This document shows, piece after piece, positions 1 to 9,944 of a DNA stretch of 64,000 nucleotides. The position numbers and the translations under genes are program-made. Within the stretch, counting starts at the first letter, position 1. Every line of letters starts with the position of its first letter. The notes below the pieces were generated by a model. That model saw only the letters and a list, made by a program, of their open reading frames with translations. It did not search any database and was not told where the DNA came from. This stretch comes from Jatrophihabitans sp. GAS493 (GTDB lineage Bacteria; Actinomycetota; Actinomycetes; Mycobacteriales; Jatrophihabitantaceae), in contig NZ_LT907982.1 of the NCBI RefSeq assembly GCF_900230215.1, positions 2,728,001 through 2,792,000 on the forward strand. Reading direction: 5' to 3'.

Positions 1-464
1 TTTTCATTGGCGATCTGCTTGGAGTAGACGATCCCGGTGCACTCGGCCCAGTTCTGGTTGTGGTTGCCGCCGAACGGGGGCGAGTCGGCGCCGTAGTCGA
101 TAACGCCCTCGACGTGGTTGCGGTCGAACGTCTTCACGGTGATACCGGGGAGGTCCTTGAGGATCTGCTCCTTGGACACCGTGGACGCGGCGACGTCCTT
201 CTTCGGGGCCGAGGAGGTCTCGCCGGACGCGCTGGGGGAGTCCTTGCTGCCGCTGGCGTGAACGGCATAACCGACCACCCCGGCGGCGAAGATGACCAGC
301 AGAACCGCAACCGAAATCAGGCCCCACGGGGTCTGTCGCTGATTGACGATCGACTTTCCCGGCTTGCGGACGGGTGGCTTGGCAGCAGGCTTGGGGGTGT
401 TCGGGCCGTCAGTCGGAGACTTTGCTTTGGTCGCCGGACGGACGGGTTGGTTGCGCTGCGCCAT
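1..464 (-). CDS. DUF3105 family membrane protein (3' end outside window)
   Basis: The minus-strand frame opens at an ATG at 464 preceded by an AAAGG ribosome site and runs off the window edge. The product has a Pro/Lys-rich cytoplasmic N-terminus (about 45 residues), one hydrophobic segment (about residues 48-68) and a Ser-rich linker. The extracytoplasmic part then shows HVEGVIDY, SPPFGGNHN and a downstream TGIVY, which match the conserved core of DUF3105 proteins. The family's function is unknown. It is divergent from argS, so the 237 bp between them must hold both promoters. The family call is good; no role is assigned. Confidence 0.75.
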   Translation of the reverse strand, partial: MAQRNQPVRPATKAKSPTDGPNTPKPAAKPPVRKPGKSIVNQRQTPWGLISVAVLLVIFAAGVVGYAVHASGSKDSPSASGETSSAPKKDVAASTVSKEQILKDLPGITVKTFDRNHVEGVIDYGADSPPFGGNHNQNWAECTGIVYSKQIANE

Positions 465-688
465 GGCCTGCCTTTTGGTTGCTGATTGCTGGTGTGTGAT
501 GTCGTCAAAGTCGTTCGAGTCGTCTGAGCCCTCAAAGTCCTCTGAGTCGTTGCGGCACGCAGAAGCACCGGGCGACATGGTCAAGTGTAGGAGTCGCGCC
601 TGAGAGGAGCCCGTGAAGACAGCGCAGACCATACCCCGCGCAACGCCTCACCGGGGCCGTCAGAGAGGAATGCGGTCGCTCGCGCCAC

Positions 689-702
689 TAGGATTATACG
701 AG
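689..702 (+). promoter_or_regulatory. -10 element and leaderless start of argS
   Basis: TAGGAT at 689-694 is followed after seven bases by the argS GTG at 702. No Shine-Dalgarno sequence lies in between. This is the arrangement expected of an actinobacterial leaderless transcript. No convincing -35 box is seen. Confidence 0.5.
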
Positions 703-2354
703 TGAACCCTGCTGAACTCTCTGCCGCTGTGCTCGCGGCCGTCGCCGATTGTCAGAAATCGGGTGATTTCGACGGATTGCTGCCGGATGAGGCGCACGTC
801 GAACGTCCGAAGAATCGCGACCACGGCGACTACGCGACGAACATCGCCCTCCGGCTGGCCAAGGGAGCAGGGAAGCCGCCACGTCTGATCGCGGAGGCGA
901 TCGCCATCAGACTGCGTGAAGTTCCCGGGATCGCCTCGGTGGAGGTCGCCGGTGCCGGCTTCCTCAACATCACCCTGGCCGCCGACGTGCTGGCCCAGTT
1001 GGCCCGCGTCATCGTCGACGCCGGCGCCTCCTACGGTCACACCAGCACCTACCAGGGTCGCCGCATCAACCTCGAGTTCGTCTCGGCCAACCCGACGGGG
1101 CCCATCCATCTGGGCGGCACCCGGTGGGCGGCGGTGGGGGATTCGCTGGCCCGGATCCTGCAGGCCAGCGGGGCCGATGTCACCCGCGAGTACTACTTCA
1201 ACGACCACGGTGCGCAGATCGACCGCTTCGCTCGGTCGCTGATGGCACGGGCCAACGGAGACGATGTGCCCGAAGACGGCTATGCCGGGGCCTACATCGA
1301 CGAGGTTGCCGCCGCTGTCGTGGCCCAGTCGCCGCAGGCTCTGACCGCCGAGCCGCCCGTCGCCCAGGAGATCTTCCGCAGTGAGGGCGTCGAGCTGATG
1401 TTCGGCGAGATCAGGGAGTCGATGCACGAGTTCGGGGTCGACTTCGATGTCTACTTCCACGAGAACTCCGTCTATGAGTCGGGCGCCGTCGAGCAGGCCG
1501 TCGCCTATCTGAAGGAGTCGGGCGCGCTCTACTTCTCGGAGAACGCGTGGTGGCTGCGCACCACCGACTACGGCGACGACAAGGACCGGGTGGTCATCAA
1601 GAGCGACGGCAACGCCGCCTACATCGCCGGAGATCTGGCCTACCTGCGGGACAAGCGCAGCCGTGGCTTCGACCTCTGCATCTACATGCTCGGCGCTGAC
1701 CACCACGGCTACATCGCGCGGCTCAAGGCTGCCGCGGCGGCCTTCGGGGACGACCCGGCCGTGGTCGAGGTGCTCATCGGCCAGATGGTGAATCTGGTTC
1801 GTGGCGGCAAGCCGCTAAGGATGAGCAAGCGGTCGGGCACGGTGATCACGATGGAGGATCTCGTCGACGCGGTCGGCGTGGATGCGGCCCGTTACTCGCT
1901 GGCCCGCTCCTCGATCGACACCGTCCTGGACATCGACTTGGACCTGTTGTCGAAGAAGTCGAACGACAACCCGGTGTACTACGTGCAGTACGCGCACGCC
2001 CGGCTGGCCCGCTTGCAGCGCAACGCGGCCGATCTGGGGATCGTGCGTTCGGCTGAGCCGAACCTCGGCCTGCTCGTGCACGAGCGGGAGGGTGATCTGC
2101 TGGGGGCGCTCGGAGAGTTTCCCCGGGTCGTCGCTTCGGCGGCGGAGCTGCGCTCGCCCCACCGGATCGCGCACTATCTGGAGTCGCTGGCCGGGCGTTA
2201 CCACCGCTTCTATGAGGCGTGCCGGGTCCTGCCCCAGGGTGACGAGGAGGCTACCCCGCTCACCGACGCGCGCCTCTGGCTCTGCGAGGCAACCCGGGTG
2301 GTGCTGGCCAACGGGCTGGGGCTGCTCGGCGTAAGCGCCCCGGACCGCATGTGA
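702..2354 (+). CDS. argS: Arginyl-tRNA synthetase
   Basis: Charges tRNA-Arg with arginine in the cytoplasm. The 550-residue product has the N-terminal additional domain ([13 protein letters not shown] near residue 35), the class I HIGH-type signature in [10 protein letters not shown] (about residue 130) and the KMSKS-type loop RMSKRSGT (about residue 373). A C-terminal DALR anticodon-binding domain follows (YVQYAHAR onward). Length is normal for the family. The GTG start at 702 is supported by an adjacent -10 box and lack of a ribosome site, so the mRNA is probably leaderless. It heads the argS-lysA-hom-thrC-thrB series common in actinobacteria. Confidence 0.96.
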   Translation: MNPAELSAAVLAAVADCQKSGDFDGLLPDEAHVERPKNRDHGDYATNIALRLAKGAGKPPRLIAEAIAIRLREVPGIASVEVAGAGFLNITLAADVLAQLARVIVDAGASYGHTSTYQGRRINLEFVSANPTGPIHLGGTRWAAVGDSLARILQASGADVTREYYFNDHGAQIDRFARSLMARANGDDVPEDGYAGAYIDEVAAAVVAQSPQALTAEPPVAQEIFRSEGVELMFGEIRESMHEFGVDFDVYFHENSVYESGAVEQAVAYLKESGALYFSENAWWLRTTDYGDDKDRVVIKSDGNAAYIAGDLAYLRDKRSRGFDLCIYMLGADHHGYIARLKAAAAAFGDDPAVVEVLIGQMVNLVRGGKPLRMSKRSGTVITMEDLVDAVGVDAARYSLARSSIDTVLDIDLDLLSKKSNDNPVYYVQYAHARLARLQRNAADLGIVRSAEPNLGLLVHEREGDLLGALGEFPRVVASAAELRSPHRIAHYLESLAGRYHRFYEACRVLPQGDEEATPLTDARLWLCEATRVVLANGLGLLGVSAPDRM

Positions 2355-2400
2355 TGGGCGCCGACCGCGGAGACGGACGCGTCGTGAGGGGGAGCCAGTC

Positions 2401-3807
2401 ATGAGCCGGTCCGCCCACCCTGCTGGTCCTCGGCACGCGGACGTGCTGCCCGAGTCATCGGGGTTCGGCCTTCCCTCCGACGTCCACGACCTCGACCCGG
2501 AGATCTGGCCGGCGTCGATCGAACGCGTCGACGGCGAACTACGGTTGGCCGGTCGGCGGCTCACCGATCTCGTCGCTGAGTACGGCACGCCGGCTTTCTT
2601 CATGGACGAGGCCGACGTGCGCGGGCGGGCCCGGGCCTATGCCGCCGCCTTCGACGGTGCCGATGTGTACTACGCCGGCAAGGCGTTTCTCTGCACCCAA
2701 CTGGCTCGCTGGATCGAGGCCGAGGGGCTCAACCTCGACGTCTGCACGGGTGGCGAGCTGGCGATCGCGCTGGCCGCCGATTTCCCGCCGCATCGGCTCG
2801 CGCTGCACGGCAACAACAAGAGCGTCGCTGAGCTGACGCGAGCCGTCGACGTCGGAGTCGGCAGCATCGTCGTCGATTCCTTCGACGAGATCGAGCGGCT
2901 GGCCCGGATCGCGCAAGCGGCCGGGGTCCGGCAGCGGGTGCTGATTCGCGTCACCGTCGGCGTCGAGGCGCACACCCACGAATTCATCGCCACCGCCCAC
3001 GAGGACCAGAAGTTCGGGTTCTCACTCAAGGGTGGGGACGCGCTGCGTGGGGCCCAGGCGGTCATCGAGGCGGAGTCCCTGGAACTGATCGGACTGCACT
3101 CCCACATCGGATCGCAGATCTTCGACACTGCCGGCTTCGAAGTGGCCGCCCACCGTGTCGTCGGGTTGGCCCGGGAGATCCGCGATCTCACCGGCGTCGA
3201 GGTCGAGCTGCTCAATCTCGGTGGCGGCCTCGGCATCGCGTATGTCAGTGGCGACGAGCCGCAGCCGGCCAAGGAGATCGCCGACCGGTTGAGCGAGATC
3301 GTCGACCGCGAGTCGGCCGCGGCGGGGTTGACCCGCCCCCGGCTGGCCGTCGAGCCCGGTCGGGCGATCGTGGGGCCGAGTGCGATCACCGTCTACCAGG
3401 TGGGCACTATCAAGCCGGTTGTCATCAATGATCAGCTGACCCGAAACTACATCTCGGTTGACGGCGGTATGAGTGACAACATCCGGACGGCTCTCTACGA
3501 CGCCGCCTACACCGTCACGCTGGCCAATCGGGTCTCGACGGCTGAGCTCGTTCGCAGCCGGGTCGTCGGAAAGCACTGCGAAAGTGGGGACATTGTCGTG
3601 CGGGATGCGTGGTTGCCGGCCGACGTCGCCCCCGGTGATCTGTTGGCGGTGGCCGCTACCGGTGCCTACTGCCGAAGTATGGCCAGTAATTACAACCAAG
3701 TTCCGCGCCCACCGGTGATCGGTGTGTGTGCGGGCCAGACCTCCGTGCTGCTGCGGCGCGAGACCGAGGACGATCTACTTCGTCTGGATCCAGGGTGGAC
3801 CAAATGA
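2401..3807 (+). CDS. lysA: Diaminopimelate decarboxylase
   Basis: Last step of lysine synthesis: PLP-dependent decarboxylation of meso-diaminopimelate. The 468-residue protein shows the fold III PLP lysine in YYAGKAF (K94), the HSHIGSQI motif, the GGGLG phosphate-binding stretch, EPGR, and CESGD plus [12 protein letters not shown] near the C-terminus. The ATG at 2401 follows a GGGGGAG ribosome site. Its stop overlaps the hom start by 4 bp (ATGA), so the two are probably translationally coupled, joining the lysine and threonine branches of the aspartate pathway. Confidence 0.95.
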   Translation: MSRSAHPAGPRHADVLPESSGFGLPSDVHDLDPEIWPASIERVDGELRLAGRRLTDLVAEYGTPAFFMDEADVRGRARAYAAAFDGADVYYAGKAFLCTQLARWIEAEGLNLDVCTGGELAIALAADFPPHRLALHGNNKSVAELTRAVDVGVGSIVVDSFDEIERLARIAQAAGVRQRVLIRVTVGVEAHTHEFIATAHEDQKFGFSLKGGDALRGAQAVIEAESLELIGLHSHIGSQIFDTAGFEVAAHRVVGLAREIRDLTGVEVELLNLGGGLGIAYVSGDEPQPAKEIADRLSEIVDRESAAAGLTRPRLAVEPGRAIVGPSAITVYQVGTIKPVVINDQLTRNYISVDGGMSDNIRTALYDAAYTVTLANRVSTAELVRSRVVGKHCESGDIVVRDAWLPADVAPGDLLAVAATGAYCRSMASNYNQVPRPPVIGVCAGQTSVLLRRETEDDLLRLDPGWTK

Positions 3808-5090
3808 GTGATTCATTGAAGGTTGCCCTATTGGGCTGCGGTGTCGTCGGGTCGGAGGTGGCTCGGCTGCTGCAGGAACAGGCTGAGGACTTGACCGCCC
3901 GCATCGGGGCGCCGTTGGAACTGGCCGGGGTCGCGGTGCGCCGTCCGAACCGGCACCCCGATATCGATCCGTCCCTGATCACCACCGATGCCCGCGAACT
4001 CGTCGCCCGACCTGATATCGATCTCGTCATCGAGGTGATCGGCGGCATCGAGCCGGTGCGGTCACTGCTGCTGGAGGCGCTGAAGTCGGGCAAGAGCGTG
4101 GTGAGCGCCAACAAGGCGCTGCTGGCTGAAGATGGAGCCACGCTCTACGAGGCGGCGGCCGGCGCCGGCGTTGACCTCTACTACGAAGCCGCGGTGGCCG
4201 GCGCGATTCCGCTGCTGCGGCCGCTGCGTGAATCGCTGGCCGGTGATCGCATCACCCGGGTGATGGGAATCGTCAACGGAACCACGAACTTCATCCTCTC
4301 CCGAATGGACGCCACCGGGGCGGGCTTCGACGAAGCCCTGGCTGAGGCCACCGAACTCGGCTATGCCGAGGCCGATCCGAGTGCCGACATCGACGGCTTC
4401 GATGCTGCGGCGAAGGCCGCCATTCTGGCCGGCCTGGCCTTCCACACCCGGGTCACGACGTCGGACGTGTACCGGGAGGGGATCTCAGACGTCACTTCGG
4501 CCGATATCGCCAGTGCCAAGGCGATGGGGTGCACCGTAAAGCTGCTCGCGATCTGCGAGCGCACGGAGGAGAGCGTCTCGGTCCGCGTTCACCCGGCGAT
4601 GATCCCGCGGACGCATCCGCTGGCCGGCGTCTCCGATGCCTATAACGCGGTATTCGTCGAGGCCGAAGCGGCCGGATCTCTCATGTTCTACGGGAGAGGA
4701 GCCGGTGGGGCGCCGACCGCGAGTGCGATTCTCGGCGATCTGGTCGCCGTCGCCCGTAACAAGCTCAACGGTGGCCGGGGCTCCGGAGCGAGCACCTACG
4801 CCGACCTGCGGGTGGTGCCGATGGCCGACGTCCATACGCGATATCACGTCGCGCTCGACGTAGCCGACCGCCCCGGCGTGCTGGCGACCGTCGCCGGTGC
4901 CTTCGCCGAGCACGGAGTCAGTATCCAGACGGTGCGCCAGGAGGGTCGTGGCGACGCGGCGACCCTGGTGCTGGTGACCCACTCGGCCACCGACGCCGCG
5001 CTGGCCAAGACCGTGGACGGCCTGGGCGGGATGGGGTTCCTGCGTCGACCGGCGAACGTGCTGCGAGTGGAAGGGATGCCGAGCGACTAA
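3804..5090 (+). CDS. hom: Homoserine dehydrogenase
   Basis: NAD(P)H-dependent reduction of aspartate semialdehyde to homoserine, the branch to threonine and methionine. The 428 residues begin with a Rossmann motif ([13 protein letters not shown]). The catalytic core NGTTNFIL and [16 protein letters not shown] follow, and a C-terminal ACT domain ([13 protein letters not shown], about residue 355) is the usual site of threonine feedback control. The ATG at 3804 is chosen over upstream in-frame codons because it overlaps the lysA stop as ATGA and begins directly before the Rossmann fold. Confidence 0.94.
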   Translation: MSDSLKVALLGCGVVGSEVARLLQEQAEDLTARIGAPLELAGVAVRRPNRHPDIDPSLITTDARELVARPDIDLVIEVIGGIEPVRSLLLEALKSGKSVVSANKALLAEDGATLYEAAAGAGVDLYYEAAVAGAIPLLRPLRESLAGDRITRVMGIVNGTTNFILSRMDATGAGFDEALAEATELGYAEADPSADIDGFDAAAKAAILAGLAFHTRVTTSDVYREGISDVTSADIASAKAMGCTVKLLAICERTEESVSVRVHPAMIPRTHPLAGVSDAYNAVFVEAEAAGSLMFYGRGAGGAPTASAILGDLVAVARNKLNGGRGSGASTYADLRVVPMADVHTRYHVALDVADRPGVLATVAGAFAEHGVSIQTVRQEGRGDAATLVLVTHSATDAALAKTVDGLGGMGFLRRPANVLRVEGMPSD

Positions 5091-5174
5091 TCGCCCGGGT
5101 GCGCCCCGCGCGCCAGATCGGATTGGCAAGACTTCCGCAACGACACTTTCGGCAATGAATTGAAGGAGATTTCG

Positions 5175-6245
5175 GTGACCAAAGAGGGCTTCACTCCTTG
5201 GCCAGGGCTTATCGAGGCATACCGTTCGCGGCTTCCGGTGACGGCCGCCACTCCGGTGGTGACGCTCTTCGAAGGCGCCACCCCGCTGGTGCCGGCGCGG
5301 GCACTCTCCGAACAGGTCGGCGCGGAGGTTTACCTCAAGGTCGAAGGGGCGAACCCCACCGGGTCCTTCAAGGACCGCGGCATGACGATGGCGATCTCGA
5401 AGGCGGCTGAAGAGGGTGCGAAGGCGGTCATCTGTGCCTCGACCGGCAATACCTCGGCCAGCGCCGCCGCGTACGCGGTGCGAGCCGGAATGACCTGCGC
5501 GGTGCTGGTACCGCAGGGGAAGATCGCGCTCGGCAAGATGGCTCAGGCGCTGGTGCACGGTGCCCGTCTGCTGCAGGTCGACGGCAACTTCGACGACTGC
5601 CTGGAGTTGGCCCAGAAGCTGTCGGTCGACTACCCGGTGGCCCTGGTGAACTCGGTGAACCCGTTCCGGATCGAGGGGCAGAAGACGGCCGCCTTCGAGA
5701 TCTGCGACGAACTCGGACGGGCTCCGGACGTGCATTGCATCCCGGTCGGAAACGCGGGAAACATTACGGCGTACTGGAAGGGCTACAGCGAGTACTTCGC
5801 CGACGGGATCGTCGACTCCGCGCCGCAGATGTTCGGCTTCCAGGCCGCCGGGGCGGCACCGATCGTCAACGGCGCTCCGGTCCTCAAGCCGAGCACGATC
5901 GCCACCGCCATTCGCATCGGCAATCCGGCCTCTTGGACCTCGGCCGAGGCGGCTCGCGACAAGTCGGGCGGCCTAATTGAGGCCGTCACCGACCGACAGA
6001 TCCTCTCCGCCTACCGGCTGCTGGCCCGCACCGAGGCCGTCTTCGTCGAACCGGCGTCGGCGGCCAGCGTGGCCGGGCTGCTGATGACCGCGGCGGCCGG
6101 ACGGGTTCCGCCCGGATCGACGGTTGTCTGCACGGTCACCGGCAACGGGCTGAAGGACCCGGAGTGGGCGATCTCCGGTGCCCCGACCCCGATTACGGTG
6201 CCGGTGGACAGCCACGTGGCGGCGTCGCACCTCGGTCTGGCCTGA
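5175..6245 (+). CDS. thrC: Threonine synthase
   Basis: PLP-dependent conversion of O-phosphohomoserine to threonine. The 356-residue protein carries the PLP lysine in TGSFKDRG (K66), the phosphate-binding [10 protein letters not shown] segment and [10 protein letters not shown]. Length fits the shorter class of bacterial threonine synthases. The GTG at 5175 is preferred because GAAGGAG (5162-5168) lies at correct spacing; an in-frame TTG at 5160 would leave that site inside the gene. thrB begins two bases after the stop codon, implying co-transcription and coupling. Confidence 0.94.
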   Translation: MTKEGFTPWPGLIEAYRSRLPVTAATPVVTLFEGATPLVPARALSEQVGAEVYLKVEGANPTGSFKDRGMTMAISKAAEEGAKAVICASTGNTSASAAAYAVRAGMTCAVLVPQGKIALGKMAQALVHGARLLQVDGNFDDCLELAQKLSVDYPVALVNSVNPFRIEGQKTAAFEICDELGRAPDVHCIPVGNAGNITAYWKGYSEYFADGIVDSAPQMFGFQAAGAAPIVNGAPVLKPSTIATAIRIGNPASWTSAEAARDKSGGLIEAVTDRQILSAYRLLARTEAVFVEPASAASVAGLLMTAAAGRVPPGSTVVCTVTGNGLKDPEWAISGAPTPITVPVDSHVAASHLGLA

Positions 6246-6246
6246 G

Positions 6247-7206
6247 GTGCCCAGACCGGCCTTCCGGGGTGGCGTGGCTCAGGTTCGGGTGCCGGCCACC
6301 AGCGCGAATCTCGGGCCGGGCTTCGACACCCTCGGCTTGGCCCTGGGGCTCTTCGACGATGTGATGGCCCGCGTTGCTGACTCTGGCCTGGCGATCGACG
6401 TGGCCGGTGAGGGGGAGGAGTCAGTCGCCCTGGACGAGTCTCATCTGGTCGTACGCGCGATGCGGGCCACCTTCGAGCGTCTGGGCGGCCAGCCGCCGGG
6501 TCTGGAGCTCGTCTGCGCGAACAGAATTCCGCACGGACGCGGGCTCGGGTCGTCATCTGCGGCGATCGTCGCCGGGGTGTTGCTGGCCCGTGGTCTGGTG
6601 CTCGGCGGTGAGACGACCCTGACGCAGTTGGATGCCCTCCAGCTGGCCAGCGAGATCGAGGGGCACCCGGACAATGTGGCGCCCTGCCTGCTCGGTGGAT
6701 TCACTGTCGCGTGGACCGACGGTGAGCAGACCGACGGTGAGCAGACCGACGGTGAGCAGAGCGTGCACGCTCTGAAGCTGGCCGTGGCTCCGGAGATTTC
6801 GCCGATTGTCCTGATTCCGCCGTATGAATCCTCGACGGCGCAGGTGCGTCGGCTGCTGCCCGCCCAGGTGCCTTTCAGCGATGCCGTCTTCAATTCCGCC
6901 CGCAGCGCGCTGCTCGTCGCGGCGCTCACCGGCGCCACCTCGTCACTGCTGGAGGCCACCGCCGATCGACTTCATCAGCCGTATCGGGCCGAGGCGATGG
7001 CCGAGTCGGCGGAACTGGTGGCGGCCCTGCGTGAGCACGGCGTGCCGACGGTGATCTCGGGCGCTGGACCGACTGTCTTGGCACTTGCCCGGAATACCGC
7101 TGAGTTCGAGCTCGTTACTTCTATGCAGCCGGCTAAGTGGCGCTGCGAGCACCTACCGGTGCACGCAGAACCCGCGGGTCTGCTCCGCCCGTCACCCGGG
7201 CGCTGA
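6247..7206 (+). CDS. thrB: Homoserine kinase
   Basis: Phosphorylates homoserine for threonine synthase. It is a GHMP kinase: N-terminal VRVPATSANLGPGFDTLG, the ATP loop HGRGLGSSSAAI (about residue 97) and a C-terminal SGAGPTVLAL motif. The 319 residues are typical. The GTG at 6247 sits immediately after the thrC stop; a GTG 24 bases later is an alternative. A perfect triple 15-bp repeat (6715-6759) inserts TDGEQTDGEQTDGEQ in a surface region, an expansion apparently tolerated by the fold. Confidence 0.93.
   Translation: MPRPAFRGGVAQVRVPATSANLGPGFDTLGLALGLFDDVMARVADSGLAIDVAGEGEESVALDESHLVVRAMRATFERLGGQPPGLELVCANRIPHGRGLGSSSAAIVAGVLLARGLVLGGETTLTQLDALQLASEIEGHPDNVAPCLLGGFTVAWTDGEQTDGEQTDGEQSVHALKLAVAPEISPIVLIPPYESSTAQVRRLLPAQVPFSDAVFNSARSALLVAALTGATSSLLEATADRLHQPYRAEAMAESAELVAALREHGVPTVISGAGPTVLALARNTAEFELVTSMQPAKWRCEHLPVHAEPAGLLRPSPGR
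6715..6759 (+). repeat. 15-bp x 3 tandem repeat inside thrB
   Basis: ACCGACGGTGAGCAG occurs three times in perfect head-to-tail order, encoding TDGEQ three times. Perfect identity suggests recent expansion by slippage. The reading frame is preserved. Confidence 0.9.
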
Positions 7207-7273
7207 CTTTGGCCGTAGCCCCATTCATCGGGTGCCGCGGATAACGGCTCGGACACGCCCATGCGGGTCGGTG

Positions 7274-7302
7274 TTGCTGATGTGCATAGCAGCGTCTACG
7301 CT
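7274..7302 (+). promoter_or_regulatory. Candidate rho promoter
   Basis: TTGCTG (7274-7279) and TACGCT (7297-7302) are separated by exactly 17 bp, the best vegetative-sigma-type promoter in the 371-bp thrB-rho gap. Transcription would start near 7309 and leave a leader of about 270 nt before the rho GTG. Confidence 0.55.
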
Positions 7303-7577
7303 CGTGATGTTGGTTCTGATGTCGGCTTGTCTACCGACGAACCCAGCCCTCCTCCCGAGCTTGCACGGCGCGAGAAGCTATCGCGTCGCGCTGACTCGAA
7401 ACGACTGGACGCCTCCGAATGGCCAGAACCAGTATTTCTGACAGCTTTGTTGATGCTCTCTGCATCAATGGCGGAGAAGTCGGCCTGCTCAATTAGCTCC
7501 GTGGCCGGCAGATCCACACACGGTCGGCCCAGCGAATCACGCTCCCCGATCACCTCCGGAAGGATCCATTCATAACC
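7303..7577 (+). other. Long untranslated leader of rho
   Basis: No convincing gene lies between thrB and rho. After the putative start site there are about 270 nt of leader ending in a GGAAGG ribosome site 14 bp before the GTG. A frame open from 7261 begins upstream of the proposed transcription start and has no family features, so it is not called. In enterobacteria rho is autoregulated through its leader; the length here would allow something similar, but that is inference. Confidence 0.4.
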
Positions 7578-9617
7578 GTGACAGACACGAACGAACAGCT
7601 GGTGCTCGCCTCCACCAGTGACGCCCCGCGCTCAGCCGCTGGGGAGCCAGGCAACGCACCGGCCACCGAAGCCGGCAAGGAATCAGCCAAACGCCGAGGC
7701 GGCTCACTCTCCTCGATGCTCCTGCCCGAGCTCCAGCAGCTCGCAGGCAGCATGGGGATCTCGAGTGCAAAACTCCGCAAGAGCGACTTGGTCGCGGCCA
7801 TTCAGGCCGGGCGCTCAGGTCAGGCCGGCGGAGGTTCCGCTTCGAACTCGGGCTCCGGATCGGCTACCAAGTCGCGGTCCGCACGGTCGGAGGCTTCGTC
7901 CGAAACGTCCGGCCCCGCCACCGAGGCCGCCAGCACGGCGCCCCGTGAGTCGGCCCCCGATCGCGACACCGCCAACGGTGTAAACGGTCAGGCCGGCGAG
8001 GCCCCTCGCTCCGACGACGGGGAGCGCTCACAGCGCCCGCCCCGGGCAAACCGTGACCGGCAGAACCGCCAGGGCGCCGCAGCCGGCGGCAACGCCGGCC
8101 AAGGTGCCTCAGCCGGCGGCAACGCCGGTGGTTCAGGCAATGCCGGTCAGTCAGGCAATTCCGGTCAGTCAGGCAATGCCGGAGGAAACGCACGGGCCGC
8201 GAACGCCGGTGGCGGCAACTCCGGTGGCGGGAATTCCGGTGGCGGGAACGCCGGCGGCGGGAACGCCGGCGGACAGAACCGTCAGCAGAACCAGTCCGGG
8301 CAGAATCGCAACAACCAGAACACCGGCGGCAACCAGAACAACGGTCCCTCCGACGACGACGAGTTCGAGGGTGGGCGGCGTCGTGGACGTCGTTACCGTG
8401 ACCGCCGTGGCCGTAACCGTGAGCGCGGTGTCGGCGGCGTCGGTGGCAACAACGACGTCGAGCCGACGGTCAGCGAGGACGACATCCTGGTGCCGGTCGC
8501 CGGCATCGTCGACGCCATCGAGGACAAGAACTCCTGGTTCGTGCGCACCGGCGGCTACTTCGCCAGCTCCGACGACGTCTACGTCTCGAACACCTTCGTC
8601 CGTCGCTACGGCCTGCGCCGCGGCGATGCGATCACCGGTGCGATCAAGCAGCAGGGAACCGGCGAGCGGCGCGAGAAGTACACGCCGTTGGTGCGGCTGG
8701 ACACGATCAACGGCCGGGACCCCGAGCAGTCGAAGGGGCGCGTCGAGTTCACCAAGCTGACACCGCTGTACCCGCAGCAGCGGCTTCACCTGGAGACCGA
8801 GTCGCACATCCTGACGACCCGCGTCATCGACCTGGTGATGCCGATCGGCAAGGGACAGCGGGCACTCATCGCGTCGCCGCCCAAGGCCGGCAAGACGATG
8901 GTGCTTCAGGCCATCGCCAACGCTATCGCGACCAACAACCCTGAGGTTCACCTCATGGTGGTTCTGGTCGACGAGCGACCTGAAGAGGTCACCGACATGC
9001 AGCGTTCGGTGAAGGGTGAGGTCATCGCCTCCACCTTCGACCGTCGCCCGCAGGATCACACGATGGTCGCCGAGCTCGCGATCGAGCGGGCCAAGCGACT
9101 GGTGGAGATGGGGCATGACGTCGTTGTCCTGCTCGACTCGATCACCCGCCTGGGACGCGCCTACAACCTCGCTGCCCCGGCCAGCGGCCGAATCCTCTCC
9201 GGTGGTGTCGACTCGACGGCGCTCTACCCGCCGAAGCGGTTCCTCGGTGCGGCTCGCAACATCGAGAACGGCGGCTCGCTGACCATCCTGGCCACGGCGC
9301 TGGTCGAGACCGGTTCAGCCGGTGACTCGGTCATCTTCGAGGAGTTCAAGGGCACCGGCAACGCCGAGCTGAAGCTGGACCGCAAGATCGCCGACAAGCG
9401 CATCTTCCCGGCCATCGACGTCGACCAGTCCTCGACCCGTAAGGAGGAGCTGCTGCTCTCTCCGGAGGAGCGGGCCGTCATCATCAAGCTGCGCCGGGTG
9501 CTTCAGTCACTCGAGCAGCAGGAGGCCATCAACCTGCTCCTCGACCGGCTCAAGAAGACGAAGAACAACGCCGAGTTCCTGATGCAGATCGCCAAAACCA
9601 CGCCCGGTCAGGACTGA
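7578..9617 (+). CDS. rho: Transcription termination factor Rho with long Asn/Gly-rich insertion
   Basis: RNA-dependent helicase/translocase that ends untranslated transcripts. The 679-residue protein has a Rho_N SAP-like domain (about residues 45-80). About 200 residues of low-complexity Ser/Gly/Asn/Arg sequence follow, then an Arg-rich patch ([15 protein letters not shown]). The RNA-binding OSB domain contains [18 protein letters not shown]. The ATPase core has SPPKAGKT (about residue 434), [10 protein letters not shown], the Walker [14 protein letters not shown] and R-loop [10 protein letters not shown]. Start is GTG 7578 with upstream GGAAGG. The insertion, with repeated NAGG and NSGG units from 15-18 bp tandem repeats, is typical in kind for actinobacterial Rho. 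Confidence 0.96.
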   Translation: MTDTNEQLVLASTSDAPRSAAGEPGNAPATEAGKESAKRRGGSLSSMLLPELQQLAGSMGISSAKLRKSDLVAAIQAGRSGQAGGGSASNSGSGSATKSRSARSEASSETSGPATEAASTAPRESAPDRDTANGVNGQAGEAPRSDDGERSQRPPRANRDRQNRQGAAAGGNAGQGASAGGNAGGSGNAGQSGNSGQSGNAGGNARAANAGGGNSGGGNSGGGNAGGGNAGGQNRQQNQSGQNRNNQNTGGNQNNGPSDDDEFEGGRRRGRRYRDRRGRNRERGVGGVGGNNDVEPTVSEDDILVPVAGIVDAIEDKNSWFVRTGGYFASSDDVYVSNTFVRRYGLRRGDAITGAIKQQGTGERREKYTPLVRLDTINGRDPEQSKGRVEFTKLTPLYPQQRLHLETESHILTTRVIDLVMPIGKGQRALIASPPKAGKTMVLQAIANAIATNNPEVHLMVVLVDERPEEVTDMQRSVKGEVIASTFDRRPQDHTMVAELAIERAKRLVEMGHDVVVLLDSITRLGRAYNLAAPASGRILSGGVDSTALYPPKRFLGAARNIENGGSLTILATALVETGSAGDSVIFEEFKGTGNAELKLDRKIADKRIFPAIDVDQSSTRKEELLLSPEERAVIIKLRRVLQSLEQQEAINLLLDRLKKTKNNAEFLMQIAKTTPGQD

Positions 9618-9688
9618 CTCGGGGCAAACTTTGCTACCGGCCGACTCTGGGGTCGCCGGAGGCGATTTTCCGGCCTGATCGGCCTACG

Positions 9689-9724
9689 AAACCGTCGCTG
9701 CTCATCGAGCAGCGACGGTTTTTG
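9689..9724 (+). terminator. Rho-independent terminator after rho
   Basis: A 14-bp perfect stem (9689-9702 pairing with 9708-9721) with a CATCG loop is followed by T residues. It lies 71 bp after the rho stop codon and is the clearest intrinsic terminator of the window. Confidence 0.9.
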
Positions 9725-9944
9725 TATGTTCCGGCAACATTCGCTGCGCGAATTTGTATGTTCGCACAACTTTTAGGGCGATCTCTTGCAAAAATCGTGC
9801 AGATCTGCCGTAGAAACAAGGATGTAACAGTTGAGCATCGACTCGGGCGATTCGGTTCCATTGTGCTTGTGACCCATGTCATTGTGCTGAAAGCGCTGCC
9901 AGGCGGTCCTGGTGGCCATTCAGTTAGAACGAAGGGACCATCGG
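9725..9944 (+). other. Regulatory region upstream of the sugar ABC operon
   Basis: No gene is seen between the rho terminator and the lipoprotein start. The stretch is more AT-rich than its surroundings. It holds a short inverted repeat (ATTCG-N5-CGAAT, 9739-9753), a repeated TTTGTATGTTC and the LacI-type operator at 9888-9901. I could not identify a convincing -35/-10 pair. Confidence 0.5.
9888..9901 (+). promoter_or_regulatory. LacI/GalR-family operator
   Basis: TGAAAGCGCTGCCA fits the general TG-N-AAnCGnT-N-CA pattern of LacI/GalR-family (cre-like) operators with its central AGCGCT palindrome. It is close to the 14-bp operators of Streptomyces sugar regulators such as CebR. It sits 44 bp before the lipoprotein start, suited to repression. 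No LacI gene is in the window. Confidence 0.65.

Noticed and set aside
7261-7575. Small gene upstream of rho
   Set aside because: Its ATG precedes the best promoter's start site, it has no ribosome site, and the sequence lacks any recognisable domain.
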